Positions 1 through 5,052 of a stretch of DNA of 7,495 nt are shown here, one piece after another. The notes beneath the pieces were generated by a model. That model was given only the letters and a program-made list of their open reading frames with translations, searched no databases and was not told the origin of the DNA. The stretch is from Fodinibacter sp035633415 (GTDB taxonomy: Bacteria; Actinomycetota; Actinomycetes; Actinomycetales; Dermatophilaceae). Both the position numbers and the translations under genes were made by a program. Numbering within the stretch: position 1 is the first letter of the stretch; every line of letters begins with the position of its first letter. The stretch covers positions 1 to 7,495 of the forward strand of contig DASQEZ010000041.1 in the NCBI GenBank assembly GCA_035633415.1, read 5' to 3'.

Positions 1-1065
1 GTGTGGGCGCTCGACACCACGCTCTGGCTGCGCGGGTCGGAGGCCGCCGAGGACCTCGCGCGCGAGATCGAGGCACGCCGTGCGTCCTGGGCGGTCGGCC
101 CGCTCCCTCGGCTGCTGTTCTTCCTCGCCCGCGCCGGCGCGACGCGTGACCACTGGTCGCAGGCGCGCTCGGCCTACGCGGAGTCGACCGAGCTGGCGGC
201 CGAGCTCGGGCAGGTCACCGAGCGAGCGATGTCCCTCGCCGGCCTGGCCTGGCTCGAGTCCCGCACCGGTGCGGCCGCGGACTGTGCGGCCCACGCCGCC
301 GAGGCGCTGGCGCTCGCGACCCCGCGGTCCAACGTCATCGCCCAACTGTGGTCCGGTTTCGCCCTCGGTGAGTCCGCCCTGGCGTCCGGTGCGGTGGAGG
401 AGGCCGCCGTGCGGCTCGGCGACCTCGATGCACTACTCGGGCGGATCGGGTTCGTCGACGTCGACGTGCACCCCGGCCCCGAGCTGGCCGAGTGCCTCGT
501 GCTGCTGGGTCGCCACGACGAGGCGGCCGACGTCGTCGACGACTACGCGCGGCGGGCGAGGCACAAGGGTCGCCCGTGGGCGTTGGCCCGGGCGGCCCGG
601 GCCCAGGGCCTGCTCGTGGAGCCGGGGCGCATCGACGAGGTCTTCACCGAGGCCGCGCGCCAGCACGCCCTCACCACTGACCCCTTCGAGACGGCCCGCT
701 CGCGGCTCCTCCACGGGCAGCGGCTGCGCCGGTCCCGCCGGCGCGCGGACGCCCGCGAGCCGCTGCGTGACGCCCTCGAGGCGTTCGAACGGCTCGGGGC
801 GGCGCCCTGGGCCGACCGGGCGGCCGAGGAGCTCGACGCCACCGGGGCGTCGGTCGTGCGTCGAGGAGCCAGGGCCCTCGACGCGCTGAGCCCACGGGAG
901 CGGCAGATCGTCGGGTTGGTCACCGCCGGGCTCACCACCCGCGAGGCGGCGCTACGGCTGTTCCTGAGCCCCAAGACCGTGGAGTACCACCTGCGCAACG
1001 TCTACGCACGCCTCGGCATCGGCTCGCGAGGCGAGCTCGCGGCGTTGGTGCACCGCGAGCCGTGA
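1..1065 (+). CDS. LuxR-family transcriptional regulator, C-terminal part (5' end outside window)
   Basis: The frame is open from the first base to TGA at 1063-1065, giving 354 visible residues. The GTG at position 1 is probably just an internal Val codon, since no upstream sequence is available to judge a start. Residues about 296-350 form a typical LuxR/GerE helix-turn-helix: LSPRERQIV opens it, TTREAALRLFLSPKTVEYHL is the helix-turn-helix, and RNVYARLGI closes it. Residues about 40-280 are Ala/Leu/Arg-rich paired helices resembling tetratricopeptide repeats, as found between the ATPase and DNA-binding parts of large LAL/MalT-type regulators. The protein should therefore be a cytoplasmic DNA-binding activator. 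Whether an N-terminal AAA/STAND ATPase exists cannot be seen here. No ligand or target is deducible, and the next gene appears to have its own promoter. Confidence 0.9.
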   Translation: MWALDTTLWLRGSEAAEDLAREIEARRASWAVGPLPRLLFFLARAGATRDHWSQARSAYAESTELAAELGQVTERAMSLAGLAWLESRTGAAADCAAHAAEALALATPRSNVIAQLWSGFALGESALASGAVEEAAVRLGDLDALLGRIGFVDVDVHPGPELAECLVLLGRHDEAADVVDDYARRARHKGRPWALARAARAQGLLVEPGRIDEVFTEAARQHALTTDPFETARSRLLHGQRLRRSRRRADAREPLRDALEAFERLGAAPWADRAAEELDATGASVVRRGARALDALSPRERQIVGLVTAGLTTREAALRLFLSPKTVEYHLRNVYARLGIGSRGELAALVHREP

Positions 1066-1086
1066 GGCCTGCCGGGGGTGAGGTGG

Positions 1087-1115
1087 GTGAGCCGAACGCC
1101 GGCACGGCATACGCT
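1087..1115 (+). promoter_or_regulatory. Candidate promoter for a leaderless methyltransferase mRNA
   Basis: A -35-like GTGAGC (1087-1092) and a -10 TACGCT (1110-1115, fitting TAnnnT) are separated by exactly 17 bp. The expected transcription start falls at about 1122-1124, that is, on or just before the ATG at 1124. No Shine-Dalgarno-like sequence precedes that ATG, which agrees with leaderless translation, common in actinomycetes. The -35 match is weak, so this is inferred from spacing and the absent ribosome site. Confidence 0.45.
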
Positions 1116-1123
1116 CGTCCTCG

Positions 1124-2623
1124 ATGACCCCCAACCCGCCCCGCGTCGACCCCACCCTCGTGCCCGCCCTGCGCGCCGACCTCGTCGCTGCGCGATACAC
1201 CGTCGCGGGGGTCGCCGAGGTGCTCGGGCCGATGGCCTCGGCCGCGCTCGACCGAGAGCAGGCCCTCCCCGCCCAGCGGGTCACCATCACCTCGAGCGCG
1301 CCCGGTGCGACCCTGGTGCGGCTGTTCGCCCTCGGTGACCCCGTCGACGTCGCCGAGGCGGCAGCGGCGCTGCCCACCCTCGGGGTCGACGGGGCGGTGG
1401 AGCTCGGCCTGGTCGAGCCGGAAGGGGATGCCGTCGTCGCGCTGTGCGACCTGCGCCCGTATGCCGCCGCCGGGGTCGACTGGTGGGTCGCCTCCGACCT
1501 CGGTGAGGTCGCCACCGGGCGCCCGCTGCGAGAGGACCACGTGCTGGGCATCGGCGGTGCCTCGACGACCCTGGCGTCGTGGACCCCGCGGCCGCACGTC
1601 GACCGCGCGCTCGACCTCGGTACCGGGTGCGGGGTGCAGGCACTGCACCTCGAGGCGCACGCCGACGAGGTCGTCGTCACCGACCTGTCCGAGCGGGCCC
1701 TGGCCTTCGCACGGTTCAACGCCGCGCTCGACGAGGCCGCCTGGGACGTACGCGGGGGGTCGATGCTGGAGCCGGTGGCGGGGGAGCGGTTCGGCCTCGT
1801 CGTCAGCAACCCCCCGTTCGTCATCACCCCCCGGTCGGGCGCGGTCCCGCACTTCGAGTACCGCGACGGCGGCGCCGCCGGGGATGCCGTGGTGCGTGAC
1901 CTCGTGCGCGCGGTCGGCGACCACCTCGAGCCGGGCGGCATCGCGCAGTTCCTCGGCAACTGGGAGGTACCGCGCGGCTCGACGTGGACGGAGCGGGTGG
2001 GCGCCTGGCTCGACGACACCGGTCTCGACGCCTGGGTCGTGCAGCGTGAGGTGCAGGACCCCGCCGAGTACGCCGAGACCTGGGCCCGTGACGGCGGGCA
2101 CCACCCCGGAACAGTCGACTTCAACGCGATGTATGCGGCCTGGCTCGACGACTTCGAGCTGCGCGACGTCGAGGCGATCGGCTTCGGTGTCGTGACCCTG
2201 CACCGGCCGCGCGCCGACCGCGCCCCGTTCGTCGACCTGATGGATGTGTCGTGGCCGGTGGAGGCGCCGATGGGTCCGGCCGTGCTCGCCGGGCTCGACG
2301 CCCGCACCTGGCTCGCCGAGCACGACGACGACGCCGTGCTCGACGTGGCCTGGGCCTGCGCACCCGACGTGCGCGAGGAGCGCCACACGCTGCCCGGTGC
2401 GCTCGACCCCTCGGCGATCGTGCTGCGGCAGGGTGGCGGTCTGCGCCGCCACCTCACCCTGACGACCGTCACCGCGGCGTTCGCGTCGGTGTGCGACGGC
2501 GACCTGACCGCCCGGGCGGCGGCCGCGGCCATCGCCGGGTTGCTCGACCTCGACGGCCCCGAGGTGCGGGCCGAGGTGGTGGCCTTCCTGCGGGACGCCG
2601 TCAAGGACGGCCTGCTGCGCTGA
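1124..2623 (+). CDS. Class I SAM-dependent methyltransferase with NPPF motif (HemK/RlmG-like core, actinobacterial N- and C-terminal domains)
   Basis: The product is 499 aa and has three parts. Residues 1-~155 form an N-terminal region ending in VLGIGGAS. Residues ~156-385 are the Rossmann methyltransferase core: the SAM-binding loop is DLGTGCG at 164-170, the acidic residue expected to hold the SAM ribose is D187 in VVVTDLS, and the catalytic NPPF is at 229-232. Residues ~386-499 form a C-terminal extension whose last 65 residues (LRQGGGLRRHL onward, then alternating helices ending in KDGLLR) look like a winged-helix-type module. An NPPF/Y motif marks transfer of methyl to an amide or amino nitrogen, as in PrmC (release-factor Gln), RlmG/RsmC (rRNA guanine) and adenine DNA methylases. 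The substrate here is unknown. This three-part layout resembles widespread uncharacterised actinobacterial methylases, to my recollection those with DUF7059 and DUF7782 domains. ATG 1124 is chosen because it starts the homologous-looking region and fits the upstream promoter. Confidence 0.9.
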   Translation: MTPNPPRVDPTLVPALRADLVAARYTVAGVAEVLGPMASAALDREQALPAQRVTITSSAPGATLVRLFALGDPVDVAEAAAALPTLGVDGAVELGLVEPEGDAVVALCDLRPYAAAGVDWWVASDLGEVATGRPLREDHVLGIGGASTTLASWTPRPHVDRALDLGTGCGVQALHLEAHADEVVVTDLSERALAFARFNAALDEAAWDVRGGSMLEPVAGERFGLVVSNPPFVITPRSGAVPHFEYRDGGAAGDAVVRDLVRAVGDHLEPGGIAQFLGNWEVPRGSTWTERVGAWLDDTGLDAWVVQREVQDPAEYAETWARDGGHHPGTVDFNAMYAAWLDDFELRDVEAIGFGVVTLHRPRADRAPFVDLMDVSWPVEAPMGPAVLAGLDARTWLAEHDDDAVLDVAWACAPDVREERHTLPGALDPSAIVLRQGGGLRRHLTLTTVTAAFASVCDGDLTARAAAAAIAGLLDLDGPEVRAEVVAFLRDAVKDGLLR

Positions 2624-2678
2624 GCCCCGCGCGCAACCCGTGGTCGACCGGCCCGGGCGCCGCGTTTCATGAGGAAGG

Positions 2679-2711
2679 GCTCATCTGCGCCTCACGGCCA
2701 CCTCATCCAGG
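2679..2711 (+). promoter_or_regulatory. Three 11-bp direct repeat units, possible response-regulator operator
   Basis: The units are GCTCATCTGCG (2679-2689), CCTCACGGCCA (2690-2700) and CCTCATCCAGG (2701-2711). Each has CTCA followed by T or C at the same place, so the CTCA cores start at 2680, 2691 and 2702. Head-to-tail 11-bp units with a TCA core are how OmpR-family regulators such as Streptomyces PhoP bind (unit roughly GTTCACC plus four free bases). The match to that consensus is partial, and the regulator's identity is a guess. Confidence 0.35.
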
Positions 2712-2756
2712 CCCTCGAGAGTGGTCGGACGACGGCGGCGAGGTGCCGCCCATCAC

Positions 2757-2764
2757 GAGGAGGA
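2757..2764 (+). promoter_or_regulatory. Strong ribosome binding site
   Basis: GAGGAGGA ends five bases before the ATG at 2770. It is by far the strongest Shine-Dalgarno sequence in the window. It fixes the start of the secreted protein within a much longer open frame that runs upstream through the methyltransferase gene, and it predicts high translation. Confidence 0.85.
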
Positions 2765-2769
2765 CCACC

Positions 2770-3159
2770 ATGAACGCAACTGCCCGCAAGACCTGGGTCG
2801 TCACCGGCGCGCTCGGCGCGCTGGCCGTCGCCGGGAGCGTGGCGGTCGGTGCCGCGAACGCCAGCGCCGACACGAGCACCACCCGCACGACCACCGACGC
2901 ACCGGCACCGGCGACGTCCACCGCCGCCGACCCCGCGTCCACCACGATCGTCGGCCCGGCACTCGCGCCGGTCGCGTCCGCGGCCAGCCCCGTGAGCCCC
3001 AGGACGGCGGTCTCCCCCGCGTCGCCGAAGTCCGCTGCCTCCCCGACGTCCGCTGCGTCGCCGAAGTCGGCCGCGTCCCCCAAGTCGGCCGCGTCGCCGA
3101 GGTCCGCTGCGTCGCCGAGGTCGGCGGCCAGCCCGGTCTCCGCCCCCAGCGCCGACTGA
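2770..3159 (+). CDS. Small secreted Ser/Ala/Pro-rich protein with ASPxSA repeats, function unknown
   Basis: The product is 129 aa. Residues 1-33 are a textbook Sec signal peptide: a basic start (R6, K7), a hydrophobic core (WVVTGALGALAVAGSVAVGA) and the cleavage motif ASA before D34. The mature part of about 96 residues has no Cys and no aromatic residue. It is first Thr/Ala/Pro-rich (34-60) and then ends in seven ASPxSA hexapeptides (84-125), with x being K, T, K, K, R, R, V. There is no LPxTG motif, lipobox or second membrane segment, so it should be released or held by charge at the cell surface. It is probably disordered, and the Thr/Pro-rich stretch could be O-mannosylated as in mycobacterial Apa (inference). 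I do not recognise a family. The strong ribosome site and intact frame argue it is a real, well translated gene rather than a chance frame. Confidence 0.85.
   Translation: MNATARKTWVVTGALGALAVAGSVAVGAANASADTSTTRTTTDAPAPATSTAADPASTTIVGPALAPVASAASPVSPRTAVSPASPKSAASPTSAASPKSAASPKSAASPRSAASPRSAASPVSAPSAD
3019..3144 (+). repeat. Seven in-frame 18-bp tandem repeats encoding ASPxSA
   Basis: Seven complete units (starts 3019, 3037, 3055, 3073, 3091, 3109, 3127) fill exactly 126 bp with no indels. Units 1 and 5 differ at one base (aag versus agg). Others differ mainly at third positions (tcg/tcc, ccg/ccc, gcc/gct/gcg), and the last is most diverged. Array growth by slippage or unequal exchange is likely, followed by selection on the peptide. 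Copy number may vary between strains. Confidence 0.9.
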
Positions 3160-3194
3160 CTCCGCCCCGATGAGCACCACGCTCGGCTCCTCGA

Positions 3195-3231
3195 CCGTGC
3201 CCCCCACGACGCCGCCCCGTGGGGGGCACGG
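3195..3231 (+). terminator. Perfect 13-bp-stem GC hairpin, likely terminator or attenuator after the secreted protein gene
   Basis: Arms CCGTGCCCCCCAC (3195-3207) and GTGGGGGGCACGG (3219-3231) are exact reverse complements around an 11-base loop (3208-3218). The structure begins 35 bases after the stop at 3157-3159. No T-tract follows, but actinomycete terminators often lack one. If the kinase gene starts at 3170 the hairpin lies in its codons 9-21; if it starts at 3242 the hairpin is intergenic. Alternatives are an mRNA-stabilising 3' end or partial attenuation of the kinase. Confidence 0.55.
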
Positions 3232-3241
3232 CGAGGCCGAC

Positions 3242-4414
3242 GTGATCGGCCTGCTCACCGGGCCCGGTGCCCGGAACCTGCTGGTCCTGGCCCTCGGGAC
3301 GGTCGGCGCCGAGGTCACGGACCACGTCGTCCACGACGTGCAGCACCGGCCCGGCGACGGCGTCACCGTCGGCTTCCGCGTGTGGCTGCGAGCGTTCGGG
3401 GCCGACCGGGAGGAGTACGTCCTGATCAGCTCCACGGCAGGACGTGACGTGCCGGACGACAGCCCCGGCCTGGCGCGCCTCGAGGGGCCCGGTGGTCGTC
3501 TCATCGCGTGGCGGCACCCCCACGACCCCGCGCTCCCGGCCCTCGGCACCGGATGCGACCCGACGTCCCTCGAGGCCGTGCTGCCGGGGACGGGCGCGGT
3601 CGCCGAGCTCGAGCTCGTGGGCTACCGGCCGCTGCGCCGGGCGGTGCTGCGTGCCGTGCGCAGCGGGACGACGGCCTACGTCAAGGTCCTGCGCCCGGCG
3701 GCCGGCCGCGGTGGGGCCCCCGACGTGCTGCACCGCCACCACCTGCTCACGGCTGCCGGGGTCCCCGTCCCGCGCGTGCTGGCCGCGACGCCAGAGGGCC
3801 TGGTCGTGCTGGCGCAGGCCGACGGCACCCCGCTCGTCGAGGCCATCAGTGCCGACGGAGCACACGGCCTCGAGCTGGCCCACCTCGTGGCCGTCCTCGA
3901 CGCCCTGCCCGCGCAGGTGCTCGACCTGCCGCGCCGCACGGCCTGGTCGGACCGCGCGCGCGACTACGCTCACGCCGTCGTCGCCGCCCGCCCCGGAGCC
4001 GATGGAGAGCGAGCGCTCGCCGTGGCCCGTGCAGTGCGCCGCCGGTCGCGCGAGGTGGACCTGGGCCCGGTCGTGCCCACGCACGGCGACTTCCACGAGG
4101 GCCAGCTGACCGTTCGTGGCACCGCCGACGGTTGGCGACCGGCTGGTCTGCTCGACGTCGACACGGTCGGCCCCGGGCACCGGGTCGACGACCTCGCCTG
4201 CCTGGTCGCACACACCGTCGCCCTCGGACCGGCCTGGTCAGGGCTCGTGGGCCGGTGGGAACGGCAGGCGACGGGAGTGGTCGACCCGGACGCCCTGCGG
4301 GTGCGCACGGCGGGAGTGCTCCTCTCGCTCGCCGCTGCGGCCGCCCACGAGCCGGGCGCGACGGTCGGCACCACGGCCCTGCTCGAGGCGGCCGAGGAGC
4401 GGCTCGGGCCTTGA
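3242..4414 (+). CDS. Aminoglycoside phosphotransferase (APH)-fold kinase with an N-terminal extra domain
   Basis: The product is 390 aa from GTG 3242. I prefer this start because GAGG lies five bases upstream (3233-3236) and it follows the hairpin. ATG 3170 (414 aa) has no ribosome site and would add a low-complexity Pro/Gly stretch. Residues 1-~110 are an extra domain with VQHRPGDGVTV and WRHPHDPALPALG. The kinase part has ATP-binding K148 (AYVKVLRP), the catalytic loop HGDFHEGQ (281-288; base D283), and the metal-binding segment LLDVDTVGPG with D305 and D307. The residue that is usually Asn in the catalytic loop is Gln288, as in mycobacterial maltokinase (HLGQ), so activity is plausible. 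It should phosphorylate a small hydroxylated or amino compound in the cytoplasm. The substrate is unknown and antibiotic resistance should not be assumed. The gene lies downstream of the secreted protein gene, across the hairpin. Confidence 0.85.
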   Translation: MIGLLTGPGARNLLVLALGTVGAEVTDHVVHDVQHRPGDGVTVGFRVWLRAFGADREEYVLISSTAGRDVPDDSPGLARLEGPGGRLIAWRHPHDPALPALGTGCDPTSLEAVLPGTGAVAELELVGYRPLRRAVLRAVRSGTTAYVKVLRPAAGRGGAPDVLHRHHLLTAAGVPVPRVLAATPEGLVVLAQADGTPLVEAISADGAHGLELAHLVAVLDALPAQVLDLPRRTAWSDRARDYAHAVVAARPGADGERALAVARAVRRRSREVDLGPVVPTHGDFHEGQLTVRGTADGWRPAGLLDVDTVGPGHRVDDLACLVAHTVALGPAWSGLVGRWERQATGVVDPDALRVRTAGVLLSLAAAAAHEPGATVGTTALLEAAEERLGP

Positions 4415-4435
4415 CCCGTCCGGGGCGAATCGCAC

Positions 4436-4464
4436 TTGTGAGTGAGTGCTCACTCACTTAGGGT
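4436..4464 (+). promoter_or_regulatory. Promoter of the TetR-ABC exporter operon (leaderless)
   Basis: TTGTGA (4436-4441, four of six matches to TTGACA) and TAGGGT (4459-4464, TAnnnT) are separated by exactly 17 bp. Six bases later comes the GTG at 4471, so transcription should start on the start codon itself. The spacer is almost wholly the palindromic operator. Confidence 0.65.
4438..4458 (+). promoter_or_regulatory. Palindromic TetR-type operator
   Basis: Two overlapping perfect palindromes can be read. One is GTGAGTGAG-TG-CTCACTCAC (4438-4457, 9-bp arms); the other is AGTGAGTG-CT-CACTCACT (4441-4458, 8-bp arms). The two centres are 2 bp apart. Such sites next to a tetR gene are the usual self-repression operators of this family, and the position between -35 and -10 would block RNA polymerase directly. 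The two registers could reflect two dimers or simply the GTGA periodicity. Confidence 0.8.
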
Positions 4465-4470
4465 GGGGCG

Positions 4471-5052
4471 GTGACCCCACGCGCCCCCGCCCTGAGCCCC
4501 GAGGACCGCCGCGCCTCGCTCGTCGAGGTGACCATCCCGCTGCTGCGCGAGCACGGCGCCGCCGTGACGACCCGCCAGGTCGCCGAGGCGGCCGGCATCG
4601 CGGAGGGCACGGTGTTCCGGGCGTTCAGCAGCAAGGAGGAACTCGTCGCGGCCTGTGCCGCAGCGGTGTTCGACACCACCGAGGTGCTCGACGAGCTCAG
4701 TGCGATCGACCGGTCGCTCTCCCTCGACGAGCGGCTCGTGGCCGCCGTGACCGTCATGCAGGCGCACGTCGAGCGGATCATCGGCGTGATGTCGATGCTG
4801 CGCTCCTCGGGCGTGCAGCCCCCGCACGGCCATACCCCCAAGCAGCACCGCGGGTCGGACCCGGAGGTCGACGCGGTCTTCGTCGAGCTCATCGGCGACG
4901 ACGGGGACACGCTGCGGCTCCCGGCCCAGGACGTCGTCGACCTGCTGTCGCACCTCACGCTCTCGAGCGTCCACCCGTTCTTCCCGGGTCCGGGGCTCAC
5001 GCCGGCCCGGATCGTCTCCGTCGTCCTCGACGGCACCCGGAGGTCACGCTGA
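4471..5052 (+). CDS. TetR/AcrR-family repressor of the adjacent ABC exporter
   Basis: The product is 193 aa, a normal length for the family. The N-terminal helix-turn-helix lies at about residues 18-62: TTRQVAEAAGIAEGTVFRAF (33-52) followed by SSKEELVAA, a close match to the TetR DNA-binding pattern. Residues ~70-193 are the helical ligand-binding and dimer region, which has no recognisable ligand signature. GTG 4471 is chosen because it is the first in-frame start after the promoter and lies where transcription should begin. The GGTGGGG just upstream is too close to act as a clear ribosome site. The TGA at 5050-5052 shares its A with the ATG of the first ABC gene. Expected role: it binds the palindrome in its own promoter and releases it when a compound exported by the pump is bound (inference from arrangement). 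Confidence 0.93.
   Translation: MTPRAPALSPEDRRASLVEVTIPLLREHGAAVTTRQVAEAAGIAEGTVFRAFSSKEELVAACAAAVFDTTEVLDELSAIDRSLSLDERLVAAVTVMQAHVERIIGVMSMLRSSGVQPPHGHTPKQHRGSDPEVDAVFVELIGDDGDTLRLPAQDVVDLLSHLTLSSVHPFFPGPGLTPARIVSVVLDGTRRSR
5039..5043 (+). promoter_or_regulatory. Ribosome binding site of the first ABC gene
   Basis: GGAGG lies inside the last codons of the tetR gene, eight bases before ATG 5052. Together with the TGATG stop/start overlap it selects 5052 as the start. The same frame is open further upstream but only as a shadow of tetR. Confidence 0.8.

Larger units (their letters stand above)
2624..2769 (+). promoter_or_regulatory. Intergenic control region ahead of the secreted repeat protein
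   Basis: This 146-bp gap holds an ATGAG-N6-CTCAT inverted repeat (2669-2684), three CTCA direct repeats at 11-bp spacing (2679-2711) and a strong ribosome binding site at its end. I see no convincing -35/-10 pair of the housekeeping type and no hairpin with a T-tract after the methyltransferase stop. The promoter may therefore be of an alternative type or activator-dependent. Confidence 0.5.

Noticed and set aside
1070..1104. Inverted repeat TGCCGG ... CCGGCA after the LuxR gene as a terminator
   Set aside because: It has only six paired bases with a 23-base loop and no T-tract, and it overlaps the proposed methyltransferase promoter.
932..2670. Two reverse-strand open frames of over 500 codons opposite the methyltransferase gene
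   Set aside because: They lie antisense to a gene with clear catalytic motifs, and their translations are Arg/Gly/Ser/His-rich with no recognisable domain. This is the usual result of very high GC at third positions.
2251..2769. Upstream extension of the secreted-protein frame into the methyltransferase gene
   Set aside because: The extension is Arg/Ala-rich shadow sequence. The ribosome site at 2757-2764 and the signal peptide fix the start at 2770.
2703..3083. Reverse-strand frame reading AADFGD-like repeats
   Set aside because: It is the complement of the ASPxSA repeat DNA. It has no ribosome site or signal, and the + frame has both.
3019..3144. The regular repeat array as a CRISPR
   Set aside because: The units are adjacent 18-bp coding repeats with no spacers, in frame with a translated gene.
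2757..4414. Secreted protein as substrate of the neighbouring kinase, forming a two-gene system
   Set aside because: APH-fold kinases act in the cytoplasm on small molecules, while the repeat protein is exported, and a hairpin separates the genes. Adjacency alone does not support a link.
4415..4427. CCCG-TC-CGGG after the kinase stop as a terminator
   Set aside because: A four-base stem with a two-base loop is too small to fold as a terminator.
4446..5051. Long N-terminal extension of the first ABC half-transporter
   Set aside because: The frame is open by chance through the tetR gene. ATG 5052 with GGAGG and a normal exporter N-terminus is the real start.
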